The notes: generated from the letters alone by a model not told the origin. A DNA stretch of 64,000 nt from Schistosoma haematobium (GCF_000699445.3 NC_067198.1:24873536-24937535), one strand, 5' to 3'; numbered from the stretch's first letter, positions 12,780 to 24,551 are shown. Made by a program: numbers and translations.

Positions 12780-12950
12780 ATCGTGGTTTATAGAATAAAA
12801 GTCCCCTAATCTAAACCTGGACTTCTCCCTTTAGCTAGTGGGGTCGGGACGCGTTGGAATAGTTAGCTGTTCTGCAATTGGGTCGCTGATCCTTAGTTCC
12901 ATTAACCGGAGTTCAGGTGGTCTCGTAATCCCTTCAAACATAGCAGTTCA
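12780..12950. other. GC-richer unclassified block
   Basis: A short stretch (TCTAAACCTGGACTTCTCCC, GTGGGGTCGGGACGCG) stands out from the AT-rich surroundings. No ORF or known repeat is recognised. It is possibly a fragment of a dispersed repeat. Confidence 0.25.
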
Positions 12951-13322
12951 TTAAAAATGTTATTGACTTAATAGATTTTTATTAACAATCATTATATTTA
13001 TCGATACCTTAATACTATTTTAACCATACTTGTGTATGTTTTGATTAAATACCGATTTATTGTAAATTGTAATATTTGATCACTGATATCTGTGTAAAAT
13101 ATTCGTAAAGTCTTATAACTGATTCCAATTCTTCATTCAGTTGTGGTAATCAAGATGTTTACTTTTGTTCTGTTATTGGCTCAACGATACGATGACATAC
13201 TTACTTATAGCGCGATGCAATTTCTTGGAAAATCATTGAAAACGACTACATATAGTTGTTATTTGATCCCATTTGAATTATTTCAATCTTTCAAGGAACT
13301 ATGTTGTTAAACCACAAGGAAA

Positions 13323-13343
13323 TATATATATATATATATATAT
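13323..13343. repeat. (TA)n microsatellite
   Basis: Alternating AT run, with no other structure. Confidence 0.9.
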
Positions 13344-13494
13344 CACTCACATTTCGTTTATTGTTCCAAGATGTTTAAAAGTAATCTCCTGATTTCAGGT
13401 CTATCTTCTTCTTTGCTTATCCAGTATTTTATTCAACTAACATTATAATCTAAAACTAATTAATGTTTCATTATTTCGTCCCATTGTCGGAGTT

Positions 13495-13850
13495 TTCAAC
13501 AGTGTACATCCACATTCCCGCCTCGAGAAATTCAAACCCAAGACCTATCAGTCTCGCTCGTGAACGTTTAACCTCTAGACCACTGCGCCGGCATCCAATG
13601 GTGTTAATGTCTAATTTCTACTAATTCACGAAATTGAGTGACACATCCACCATTGTCTGCAGGGAGTTACTATCTCATAACAGACCTGGTTGAACTCCAC
13701 TGGTAACTGCTTCTCATTAGAACTCCTGGAAATATTTCTTGAAGTTATTCACTAGTGGTCTAGCTACAACTGACTCACGATCTCAACTAATGAAATTACT
13801 ATAATATCTATAAAATCCCCTTCTGATACTAATTATTGTTTGTTAAACAT
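13495..13850 (-). mobile_element. Second SINE family, copy lacking most of the hammerhead
   Basis: Read on the minus strand it carries the B-box-like GGGTTTGAATTTCTCGAGG and A-box region (GTGGTCTAGAGGTTAAACG) near 13530-13585, and the family body down to ACTAGTGAATAACTTCAAGA. The ribozyme segment is mostly missing at the 13490 end. Confidence 0.6.
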
Positions 13851-14156
13851 TCGACAATACTGTTAAAAAAAAGTCTCAACTACAATTACTGTATTTTCTT
13901 ATGTTTGACAATGTATTGAAGTTGTCTTTTTGAAACATGTATTTATTAGAACAGAATAATAAATTTTTTATAATTTCAATTTAAGACAATAATATAACCA
14001 AAATCTTAAGTGAAAATTTATATATTCTAAGTAGTACAGAGATAAGTAAATTTCTGATAAAGAATATGAATGAATGTAGATATCATTACCAACGTTTAAC
14101 TTGATAATTTCAAATAAATTAAGCATTAGGTAGATTGTTATAAATAATAATTAGAT

Positions 14157-14198
14157 TTTCTAACATTTCGTGACTTAATATAAGCCACTTCGTCAGAG
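14157..14198 (-). ncRNA. Minimal hammerhead-like motif, core intact
   Basis: Minus strand: CTGACGAAGTGGCTTATATT, then AAGTCACGAAATGTTAG. CTGACGA and GAAA are both present; the cleavage triplet would be GTT. Same layout as 7184-7221, with CGAAA preserved. Probably the remnant of a Penelope terminal repeat. Confidence 0.6.
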
Positions 14199-14216
14199 AA
14201 TAAATGACTATATGAA

Positions 14217-14220
<4 letters not shown>

Positions 14221-14270
<50 letters not shown>
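14221..14270. repeat. (TA)25 microsatellite
   Basis: Fifty bases of perfect TA, directly between the hammerhead-like motif and hairpin repeat Y. Confidence 0.97.
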
Positions 14271-14271
<1 letters not shown>

Positions 14272-14274
14272 GGA

Positions 14275-14525
14275 TTTATAGATAAGAACTTTTGTCTAAA
14301 TTTGATCGAATAGCTTCACAGTATTTGGGCGCCCAGTTAATGTGAGACATGCGAGAGGAAATATGTGTTTGTGAAATCTCAGCGAATGAATTTTGAAGTA
14401 AATCCAACGTTTAACTTGGCAATCTGATTATATTTCCTTGAGAAAGCTTGGACCAGATTGCCAGGTGAAATGTTGGATTTACTTCAAAATTCATTCGCTG
14501 AGATTTTAGAAATACATTCTTCCTC
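14275..14525. repeat. Hairpin repeat Y, copy with 40-bp arms
   Basis: Arms at 14372-14411 and 14468-14507 pair (AATCTCAGCGAATGAATTTT against AAAATTCATTCGCTGAGATT and onward) with few mismatches. Inside them AACTTGGCAATCTG pairs with CAGATTGCCAGGT. The same arms recur at 20.5 kb. Not coding. Possibly the terminal region of a retroelement. Confidence 0.75.
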
Positions 14526-14756
14526 TTTAATATTGATTTATTGTTAATCAATTATTTAAAAAATAATTTATAAATTAACTAATAATCATTCAAGCATAAT
14601 ATTTTGTTCAATATTTAAATGTTCAAAAATCAATATTGGAAATATTAATTATTATTTATTGTTGAATTGATAAAATTTATTATAAAATTAATTGACACAA
14701 GTAGAAAACATATGTGTAGAGAAATTTAAAGCAATTAGTCCCTTTGATAAATTACG

Positions 14757-14802
14757 ATAATGTAATAAAATGACGAAGATTATCGTCTTCTTATTACATT
14801 AT
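14757..14802. repeat. Short perfect hairpin
   Basis: ATAATGTAATAA (14757-14768) pairs with TTATTACATTAT (14791-14802), and GACGA pairs with TCGTC inside. The left part (TAGTCCCTTTGATAAATT ... ATAATGTAATAA) also occurs at 10538-10577 just before the Penelope fragment. Confidence 0.7.
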
Positions 14803-14847
14803 TGAAAGAAAACATATGACTAATAATTCATAATTCCTAAACAAAAG

Positions 14848-15362
14848 TGTTATAACTTGTGAACCTGTCTGCCCTGTTTATTGTTTAACGCAACAGTACC
14901 GCCAATCAGAGAACGGTGAATTATCGATCGAACCTGTGACGCATAAAACTCGTACGAGAAGTCTAGAGTCCTTATCGGTCCTGCTTCCCGCCTAGCCCAG
15001 CAAGTTAAGTCCAGAACATCAATCCCAACCTCTGTAATATGAATCATTTATTTCAAACATACTGGGTTTATATACTAACCAGAGAGACCACAACGTACCA
15101 TCAAATATGAAACAACATTCGTACAATAATTAGCCAAATGTGGCTGTGAATGAGGGAGATACTAATTAATAGACAGGTCATAACTCAAGAATGGTAAATC
15201 GTATAATAATAGTTCATAAGTCAAAATAAAACTCATAATAAGAGGGATATGAATATGAATAGTTTAGTCACTTAACGATTATGCGATAAAACTATACACA
15301 TAGTATTGGTTCATAAATCGATCCCAAAAATTACCATACATTGTTCTCATCGGGATATAACA
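14848..15362 (-). mobile_element. Solo LTR with 5-bp target duplication
   Basis: 515 bp bounded by TGTTATAAC and ATATAACA (inverted TGTTATA/TATAACA ends). It is flanked on both sides by AAAAG (14843-14847 and 15363-15367), a 5-bp target-site duplication. In minus orientation it has a TATA-like GTATATAAACCC and an AATAAA signal soon after. No gag-pol is next to it, so it arose by LTR recombination. Superfamily not assigned; 5-bp duplications fit Gypsy or Pao types. Confidence 0.88.
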
Positions 15363-15465
15363 AAAAGCCAATTATATATATTTTTTGAATAGAGAAAAAT
15401 AAGAAACACTATGAATAATTTAATCGATTATGTTACTTTTATTCAAATAAACTATACGTTAAAAT

Positions 15466-16057
15466 GAGATTTGGAAGATGTAAAAACCTTTACATATTTG
15501 GGCAGCATCATTGATGAACACGGTGGATCTGATGCAGATGTGAAAGCGAGGATCGGTAAAGCAAGAGCAGCATATTCACAACTGAAGGACATATGGAACT
15601 CATAACAACTGTCAACCAACACAAAGGTCAGGATTTTCAATACAAATGTCAAGACAGTTCTACTGTATGGGGCAGAAACCTGGAGAACTACGAAAGCCAT
15701 CATTCAGAAGGTACAAGTGTTTATTAACAGTTGTCTACGCAAAATACTTCGGATCTGTTGGCCAGACACTATCAGCAACAACCTACTGTGGGAGAGAACA
15801 AACCAAATTTCAGCGGAGGAAGAAATCAGAAAGAAGTGCTGGAAGTAGATAGGACATACATTGAGGAAAGTACCCAACTGCGTCACAAGGTAAGCACTCA
15901 CTTAGAATCCTCAAGGCCAAAGCAGAAGAGGTCGACCAAAGAACACATTACGCCGGGAAATGGAGATAGACATGAGAAAAATGAACAACAATAGGATAGA
16001 ACTAGAAAAGAAGGCCCATGCTCCATTGGAAGTAACAGGCGTAAGTAAGTAAGTAAG
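15466..16057 (+). pseudogene. RTE-like retrotransposon 3' end, copy C (more decayed)
   Basis: Same C-terminal region as copies A and [34 protein letters not shown], then [19 protein letters not shown], with several stops and a deletion near 16010. It ends in a short TAAG tail (16038-16057). It lacks the RT palm. Confidence 0.85.
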
Positions 16058-16194
16058 TATACGTTAAAATCTTATAAATTTTGTTATGTATTACATAACT
16101 TTACAATAAAAATTGAATGTTATGATATAAGATATTATTTATGAAATTAGTTTTGAGATGATGGAGGAGATTTGTAGCTCAGGTAAATGATTTT

Positions 16195-16248
16195 GATGGA
16201 GTTTTGTTCTCTGAGTAAACTATTCAGCTTAGAGAATAAAACTCCATC
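16195..16248. repeat. Imperfect hairpin
   Basis: GATGGAGTTTTGTTCTCTGA pairs with the run from 16229 to 16248 (TTAGAGAATAAAACTCCATC). Loop about 13 nt. No match to other features here. Confidence 0.6.
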
Positions 16249-16797
16249 CAAAAAAATATATGAAATTAATTTATTCTACTTACTAGTTATTATTATTATT
16301 ATAATTATTTGAACAGAAATTTTTGTTGTTGTTTTAATAATGATTGAATTAATTATCTATTTTGAAATCTGATCTATTTTTGAATAAGATCAAATTCAAA
16401 TATACATGAACATTGATTAGAATATATGAATAGTTTATAGTCATAATAAATGATAAGTGATGAATCAATATTTTTAAATAGTCATATTACAAACTAATTG
16501 AACTGAATAATAATATATTCATCTATTAATTAGATCAATCTTCATAATGAGATTATTTATATTTAAAAATTGTATGAAGATGATTCAATGAGGTAGAGCA
16601 AATGTTATCATGAAAGGTGTTTATTAAAAAATTTGTATTGAATTATGATGTATAGTTGAAATAATGTTAAAGTTAGAGAAAAAAAAAATTCTTATCATTG
16701 TTTGTCAAATGACGTCGATTATTATTTGTAATTATTCTTCGTATTTCAATACGTAATACGTTGAAATTCCTTGATAAAGATATGTTATATATTTTCA

Positions 16798-17160
16798 CAG
16801 ATTGAAATCATGAGTCAGTTGAAGCTAGACCACTATGGAAAACCTGGAAGCACTGGATGGCCGTTCCATTCTAGTGTGGGACCCCTCAGCAATGCGCACC
16901 CCCGACCTCGCGGGACCCGAACCCAGGACCTACTGGTTTCACGCGCGATCACTTGACCACTAGACCACTGAGCCGGCATCCAACGGTGTTGATGTTTAAC
17001 TTCAACCAATCCACGAAGTTGCGCCACCGTATACCATTGTCTTCAGTTAGCTGATATCTCACAGCAGACTTGGTTGAACTCCACTGGTAACGGCTTCCCA
17101 CTAGAACTCCAGGAGTATCTCTTGAAGTCAGTCACTAGTGAGCAGATGATTATTATCAGA
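16798..17160 (-). mobile_element. Second SINE family, minus copy
   Basis: Minus orientation: A-box region GTGGTCTAGTGGTCAAGTG near 16960 and B box CCTGGGTTCGGGTCC near 16920. The hammerhead block at 16859-16890 reads CTGAGGGG and GAATGGAACGG, so it is broken. An inverted partner follows directly. Confidence 0.7.
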
Positions 17161-17315
17161 AGGGGTTTGTGAAGATGCACACTGCTGAGGAGTCTCATAA
17201 TAGGACAAAACGGCCGTCCAGTGCTTCCAGGTTTTCCATGGTGGTCTAGCTTCAACTGACTCATGATTTCAATCTGTGAAAATTTCTAAAATCTCCACAA
17301 ACCCCTTCTGATATG
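17160..17315 (+). mobile_element. Second SINE family, inverted partner, 3' half
   Basis: Carries CTGAGGAGTCTCATAATAGG then ACAAAACGGCCGTCCAGTGC (hammerhead block 17185-17218; CGAAAC changed to CAAAAC) and the tail TTCAACTGACTCATGATTTC. It is inverted relative to 16798-17160. Confidence 0.7.
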
Positions 17316-17319
17316 TTAT

Positions 17320-18735
17320 ATATATCAAAGAATGATGATTAGGGATTGATAGGTTTCAATGCATAAGTTAGAGAATTTAACTATCAAGATCAGGAAATGA
17401 CGTTAGAATAAGTTTCAGTATCTTTAGTTTGTTTGTAATAATTACTCTTAAATGCTTTAATTTTGAAATTTCAAGAGAGTGATAAATAGTGTGATACATG
17501 AAGTTCAAGGTAGAAAACTATTAAATAATCAGTTGTATAGAAAGTTTTAAAATTAATGATTGGCTGAAAAAATTGTTATATTTGGAGCTTAGATTCTTAT
17601 ATACATTGTATAACTTGAGCATTCGAACGCTAGAACTCGCCCAAATCGCAAATGAGAAGACAAATGAAAGGAATGCTATTCCATATAGTGGTACAAAACT
17701 GTCAGGTATTTATAGTTTTTAGTAAAAATGAAATCATCATTATAGTCATTCAATCCGCATAGAGGGGGTTATTAGTATTTTTCCAATAGAGAAACTACAT
17801 GTAGGGATTCTGGAATATTCTTCCAGAAGATGATTGGATGGAATATCTTTGGCTCTTTCTGAGTTTTTTAGAGCTTCTTCAAGTTCACCCGTGGACTGTC
17901 CTTACAAAAATGTTTAGAGAGCTTTTAAGAATTTGAATCAAATACTATATGAAACTTATTGAGCTTAAAAAGATCACTAAAAAATATTAAAAATTGAAAC
18001 AAATGTAAACATATAGGACTGAAAAAAATAATGCAGAATTCATTCCAGATTTTTCATTTCAGTATAAAAAGTATTATTCGCTTAGTTTTTTTGTAACATT
18101 GAAGATGTACAAATTGAATTCGATTAATATACATTATGTATTATAAATTTACTAATACTTCTTAGTATCTACTCAATGTAAACGTTTGAACTGAATAATT
18201 ATCATATGCATTTATACTGATTGATCTGTCATGTACAATGAATAAGAGTAACGACGATTTATAGAAAAGAATAATGCAATACTTACATTGTACGTTTATT
18301 ACCACTTTGTCATTAGATCGATTTTTCTAATCTAAAATCGAATCCTTTTTGTATTTATTCAGTTTAATGAATTTTGAACAAGTGTAAACCATAGTTACAT
18401 ATGTTCAATTCATTTACGTAAACGAAATATAACCACTGAGGCATAAAAACAAGAAAGATTGACTTTGCAAAGAGTGTGTATACAAAGTAAACTCATGCAA
18501 TGTTTTGTTTTGTATCACGGTCTTAGCCTTTAGTATTTCATAATGATTACTCTGTTTCCATTGAACTCCAACAAAATTCTTTTTTTCATGTTTTTTCTGT
18601 GGAAATTTTATTTTGCCATTAGTATTTAACCTTATCACGATATGGGACACTTTTTTCACAATTACTGATTACTATCATGTCTTTTAGATAATTATTCCAG
18701 CACTTAACAAATAAATTTTAGTGGTTTAAGTTTTG
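17320..18735. other. Intergenic, nothing recognised
   Basis: AT-rich sequence with only short random ORFs. The other long blanks (10860-12780, 19090-20500, 27300-29260, 31070-32080, 32150-35700, 36370-38090) look the same: no homology, splice-consistent exons or repeats that I can support. Confidence 0.4.
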
Positions 18736-18739
18736 AATT

Positions 18740-19090
18740 GATCTTGCCTAGGCCACTCGGTTGGGGTGCGCGTGACTATCGTAACCAATGGTTGGAGACT
18801 CTGGGTAACATTACTCAGAATCGATCACAATGGCGTCAGTTTATACACTCTTTGTCTTCCCTTGAACTATCAGATTAAAATCGCTTCATATCTTCCTTTC
18901 TACCAACTAACTCTTTCTTCCTGTACTATGTCCTTATATGCAATCTTTCTTTTATATATTACAACCACTGAATTAACTACTTCTATGAATTTGGTATTCA
19001 TCTTGTTGTGCTAAGGAGTAAGGTGTGGCAACTTGGACTGATGGATATATGTGCCTGATCCTACGTTGTAACTGACTTACTGACCACTGG
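18740..19090 (+). mobile_element. Non-LTR retrotransposon 3' end (second LINE family)
   Basis: Includes NGWRLWVTLLRIDHNGVSLY in one frame (equivalent to the GWLETL--MAQNR-QWR end of the ORF), then a pyrimidine-rich 3' UTR and a degenerate GACTGAC-type tail near 19070. Equivalent 3' ends on the minus strand occur at 35.7, 42.6, 51.2 and 51.6 kb. Confidence 0.65.
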
Positions 19091-20506
19091 TCCTATTATA
19101 AGACTTCTCACAGAGCGAATCCACAAATCTTTATTGTTCTGAATTTCCGTTACTGTTTTTCATAAGTCACTATTCGTAAATATTTTACTGTATTTTTTGT
19201 GTTATATATATATGCTTCTGTACAGTTATTGAGAAGGAATCTGCTGAAACTAGTCGAACTAATCTTTTTTTGTTTTTCGTTCATCTTGATCCTACGACAG
19301 TTTGACGCACATTTTATCAACAAAATTTTTGAAATGATAGTTTTCTATTTCTGTTTAACCTATTCTCTAATTATCTTTTTTTGAACCTACTTTTTTCTTC
19401 AATAAATCTATAGATAATAGTATAACATTTTGATAATATGTTTAATTATGTGATAATTAGGTGATAGATATTCGTGTATAATTTTTAAATTAATGCTATA
19501 TTTGTGAAAATCATATGAATTTAGTGTTATATTAAACGATCTTAATCATCAATTATATGTTTTGTCACAGTATAAAAAAAGTGTCTAGAATCTTCAGCGC
19601 TACACTTAGCTACTTGAAATAATTTTATAAAAATTCAAACTTATGTTATACGCTTAACACAATTGAGTAATTTATTTTTATTATTGGTGGCTTTATTCAA
19701 TATTATATATTTGGTACAATATAGAATTCTCAGCATAAAGTTTCCTTTCCTTATTTCTTGATCGACGCTTACGATAAATATTGAGTGAATCAGTTCAGGA
19801 ATAGACATCTAATTAATGTATATTTATTTAGATGCATATTCCCAGCAACCACGATATTTCTGATTGGTCTCTTTTGTAAGTTGTACAATGAAATGTCGTA
19901 AACTTTTCACAAACTCACCTAAATAGGTTATTCGACTAATAGAAATAATGATGTGTTAAAACAAACAAGAAAACAGATAACCTGTTGAAATATCCAGATG
20001 GTAGGAATACGTAGCCCAGATATTCAAGCAGGCTATTCACATAAACTCTATATACGTAAAATATAATGAAAAGGAAAAAAAACTGTGTATAAATTTGATT
20101 ATCACATTATTTTATTTGTTTTATATCTTTAAAAAATATGAAATTTATACGTGTTATTATTTAGGCCAATGATGGATTTTCTTTTTCTCATCAATTTTTA
20201 AGGTTGATAATTAGTACTAATTAACATGGAACATTACCATAACTACCATATCCGACTTCATTTACACATGAAAAAAAGTTCCCATTCTGTGTACTAGAAT
20301 TCATTTAGTGCTATAAATGTAAAATTAATTGTCTTTGTTGATATAGATCAATGATTAAGAGATATAGTTCTCAGAGTAAGTAAAGTAATTATATAGTATT
20401 GAGTAAATTAAGTTAGTTGATCCAAAACGAACATGATCTTTTCTTCTTAATGTATTTTTATTTTGTTCTTATACAAAATTGACCAGAACAAATACATTTT
20501 GTATTA

Positions 20507-20820
20507 AAAAGAAGAATATATTTGTAAAATCTCAGCGAATGAATTTTAAGTAAATCCAACCTTTCGCCTGGAAATCTGGTCCAAGCTTTTTCAAGGAAAA
20601 TATAATCAAACAACAAAATTATCGAATATAAATAGGTACATGGTTCTTCGGTTTACTGTATACTGAATAAGTCATCCAGTCAACGTGAAGGATTTTACTT
20701 AAAATTCATTCGCTGAGATTTTACAAATATATTCTTCTTTTTAATGTCTCAAATTAACTCGGCGCCCAAATATTGTGAAACTATTCGTTCAAATTTAGAC
20801 GAAAGTTCTTATTTACATTT
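20507..20820. repeat. Hairpin repeat Y, copy with about 51-bp arms
   Basis: Arms at 20507-20557 and 20690-20741 are complementary with one extra T, including AATCTCAGCGAATGAATTTT. The right flank continues with AACTCGGCGCCCAAATATTG, as at 2.4 kb. Unknown class; no ORF. Confidence 0.8.
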
Positions 20821-21479
20821 TGTATTGTTTAGAAATCTGAGGAATCATTACTGTTTACGCTCACTAATCACTGAGTAGAAAAACAATATCGTATCTGTTC
20901 GGTTTTTGACAATGACTGAATTCAGTAAAGCTGAGTACTATTCTAAGTGACTTGATCCAACCAGTTCAATACGAGATGACGAAACTTCAAATTCCAAGAG
21001 AAGCGTCACCTTCTTAAGATTGTAGACACACTTTTCTGAAGAGTGCTAAATGATACGAAACATCAAATACAGCTGGTCGTATCCAAGATCTTAATGTTAA
21101 CAACGTTACTGTTACTGTATATCCTGAATGATTTTTGTCATACAGAACTTGTATCTTATAGGTAAAAATCAATATTATAGTTTTAATTCTGTTGACATTT
21201 TAGTGAATAAAAAGGTTAAAAGCAACTAACCAACTTAAAATTATGACGTACAATAGATAATTATGTGATTGTTTTCAACTACAAGGTATAAAATCTCTTC
21301 ACCACATTTCCGTATTTTTTTAGTTGACTGTACTGGGGCAAATATAATTACGTCTCAAATATTCTAGAGTTTACCAACTTTTGAATACATAAATACCAGA
21401 GGACAATATGACAAAAAAACTGTGCATCAGTAAGTGACCAAACTGCGACCCTTTGTAAACAAGAAAAACAAAGTTGATA

Positions 21480-21998
21480 TGTTATATCCGAACGAAGAAT
21501 AAATGAATGGTAACTTCTAGAAATTATTTATGGAATATTATTACATATATTCTAATTGTTTAACTATTAAGTAATTAGATTATATGCATATTCATATTCC
21601 TTATATCATGAACTTTCACATGACCTATTGACTACTATTATACGATTTGCCATCCTCTAATCATTCCTAATCTATTGGTTACAGACTCTCACACTCATAG
21701 TCACTTTTAGACTGATCTTGTATAATTGTTGTTTTCTATTTTATGTGATGCGGTCTGGTTTACTTGTATATATACCACGTATGTCTGAGATATACGATTC
21801 ATACAGTGGAGAATGAGATTGCTTTCTGGACTCAACGGGCAGGGTTAGACAAGGAGGATCAATAAGGATTCAGAGTTGACATATGGCTACCAATGCTGTT
21901 TTGATGTGTTATTAGTTTAGCACAAGCACAATGTCATATAAGTGGGTATTCAGATTGGCGATTTTGTCACGTGATAATTAACGAGGCAAAAGTCATAA
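21480..21998 (+). mobile_element. Solo LTR, divergent third copy
   Basis: Starts TGTTATATCC and follows the same order as the LTRs at 14.85 and 23.5 kb (ATGAATGGTAACTT, ATTCATATTCC, GACCTATTGACTACTATTAT, GCGGTCTGG...TATATATACC, then GTCACGTGATAATT). Much more diverged. The right end and target duplication are not clear. Confidence 0.6.
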
Positions 21999-22382
21999 CG
22001 AGGTGAAATGAAAGTTTTCGATTTGGTTAATCATCAATGATTTCAATAGTCGATTTAGTAATGGAATATATAATCATAATTTCTTCCTGTTCGATAGAAA
22101 GATCAAGGAAAATATGTTCAACTATTCAACAAATTTAGAAATATACATAGTTTACGTGCGGGCGATTATGACTTACATATTGATCAAGAGCAAAAGTAAT
22201 TTTAATCGTTTATTGGAATCTATATTCTTTTTAAACATAAAGATTGGATTTTACAGTGAGTTCATTTATGAATCAATGTCTTATTCAACTAGAGCCTAAA
22301 ATTTTTACTGTGAATGCAAATCATTGTTGCACTTATCAAAACGTGTTGAAACGGATTTAATTACTAAATTAATAATTTAATA

Positions 22383-22560
22383 GTTGAATTCATGAGTCGA
22401 TTAAAACTAGACCACCGTGGAAAAACTGGAAGCGCTGGACGGCTGTTTTGTTCTAGTATGGGACTCCTCAGTAGTGCGCATCCATACTAGGACGAAATGG
22501 CCGTCCACTGCCTCCAGGTGTTCCATGGTGATCTAGCTTTAATCGACTCATGAATTTAAC
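22383..22560. mobile_element. Snap-back pair of second-family SINE fragments
   Basis: 78-bp arms (22383-22460 and 22483-22560) are inverted copies of the SINE 3' end, about 85% alike, with a 22-bp loop. The left arm, read on minus, holds CTGAGGAGTCCCATACTAGA and a core changed to ACAAAAC. The right arm reads GGACGAAATGGCCGTCC. Confidence 0.75.
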
Positions 22561-23204
22561 TATTAAATTACTACAATCTCTACAAAACCCCATTTCTGAT
22601 ACTAAAGTAGCGTTATAAAGAAGTTGGCTTTCATCGTGATTGGAAACAATTCTGAATCCATTAAGAATTATGGAGCGTTGTACAGTTATTTTATTCTACC
22701 ATGTTACTTAATAGCAATATGAAATCATTCTGACGTATTGCATTAACGTCAGAATTATTATGACTGACGACAAGCCAGTATATATTCAGTTGTGTGAGAT
22801 GGAAGCAAATGATTGATATCTTGAACTTAAGCCAACTTTCAGGCATATCATAGTCGTTCAACATCGCCAGTGTAGTACTGCCATACATCTGACTTTATTG
22901 ACACGATATGAGTAGTGGTTAGAATGTGTAAAACCTTGTTCCGATAATCATTGACAATTATGCAAATGAATCTTTGAATTAAAGTTGCCTTGAAAAATTA
23001 ATACATTATTTTAAAATCCCATGTACATTTTCTATTCTAGTCGTTTTCTGTCATTTTTCTTCCATAAATCTAATTACTTTCCTGTAGTTATTTCAAGAAT
23101 AGCTTATATTCATCCTTATTGTTTAGTCATATATTTATTAGCTTTGGGCGTCTTAGTGTAGTGAACGAGAACACAAGTGGGGACAATCGAATGTATTTGG
23201 ATAC

Positions 23205-23470
23205 AAAATTTTAGAACATCTTAGTAAAATCTGAGAACCATATTGTAAATACTTCATATGCGAAATGTCAATCAATTGTCGCAAACTTGACCGTTCCTTC
23301 CGAAAATGTCAATAAATCGCCTCAGACTTCACTCCACACCAATAATTCTTTTTTCTCGTTCTCTTTTATTTGATCTTCTTAACGTTCTGCCTCCAGGCAT
23401 TTCAATTTCGATTGGTGATACATACTATTATATCTGTCGAGATCAGTAGCACAAACCGCATCACTAGCTA
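23205..23470 (+). repeat. Dispersed repeat X, copy 3
   Basis: Matches 1000-1215: ACTTCATATGCGAAATGTCA, TTCTCGTTCTCTTTTATTTG, TGCCTCCAGGCATTTCAATT, GATACATACTATTATATCTG. It ends just before the LTR at 23509. Confidence 0.6.
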
Positions 23471-23508
23471 AACATTGATACTTTTAGCTTAATTCTGAAA
23501 TAACTTTT

Positions 23509-24551
23509 GTTATATCCCGATGAGAATAATGAATGGTAACTTTTGGGACCCGTTTATGGACCAATACCATACGTATATTTTTATCGTATAATTGTTAAAT
23601 AACTAAACTATTCATATTCGTGTTCCTCTTATCATAAGCTTTATTTTGATCTATGAATTGTTATTATATGACTTACCATTTTTGAGTTACACCCTGTCTA
23701 TTATTATTTTTTATTTCAACACATAGATATTGGTACAAGGAGGCACCAAATATATATGCACCACACAAATCTCATTTGATACGTGTGAGGGCTATGATAC
23801 TGCCCGGGTGCCCAAAACCAAGCAAGTAATTTTTTTAGGAGGCCACCCTCGGAGCCTTCGACATGAAGGTCTGATCCACAAGGCAGTGGAGCATCGTAAG
23901 GAGATGCAGTCCCACGGTAACTGGTGTCCAACGGTTGGTTCATACGCCGTTTGTTCCCTCAGGATACTGTAACCCATTTACACCATCGGTTTGAACTCAG
24001 GGTTTTCCAACTCCCCTAAGTGGACCCTCCATATCCATCGACCCGTTTAAAGTGCCGAACATTCGCTTTCGTCCTCTCAATTTCGTAAACAACGGCACCG
24101 CTGGGAGTAGGCAGCGAGTGGGACTACCCTGGCAGAGGCTTTATACGCGTGGCCATGTGAGAGCATTTCGAGAGGGAGAGCGGACTCTCCCTATTCTCGG
24201 CCGTACTAGGGCACTTGAGAGCACACTATGTCTATCAATTACTATCTCCCTTATTCACAGACACCTTTGGCTAATTATTGTACAAATAGTGTTTCATATT
24301 TGATGGTACAATGTGGTCTGTCTGGTTAGTATATAAACCCAGTATGCTTGAAATAAATGATTTATATTACAGAGGTTGGGATTGATGTTCTGGACTTAAC
24401 TTGCTGGGCTAGGCGGGAAGCAGGACCGATAAGGACTCTAGACTGCTCACAGGTGTTTTATGCGTCACAGGTTCGATCGATAATTCACCGTTCTCTGATT
24501 GGCGGTATCATTATGTTATACATTAACACGGCACACAGAGGCAACAAGTTA
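23509..24551 (+). mobile_element. Solo LTR split by a nested retroposon
   Basis: LTR halves 23509-23700 and 24229-24551 match the LTR at 14848-15362 in the opposite orientation (TGTTATATCCCGATGAGAA at the start; GTATATAAACCC, TGGACTTAACTTGCTGGGCT later). The right end is degenerate (CAAGTTAGC). No internal region adjoins. The 113-codon ORF starting at 24357 is LTR read-through, not a gene. Confidence 0.82.
23701..24228 (-). mobile_element. Retroposon Z nested in the LTR
   Basis: Inserted between TGTCTA at 23695-23700 and TGTCTA at 24229-24234, a target duplication that sets its borders. In minus orientation it ends ...GGTACCAATATCTATGTG... with an A/T-rich AAATA-type tail, as in retroposition. 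Two more copies are at 29266-29732 and 61966-62445. No intact ORF. Confidence 0.75.
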
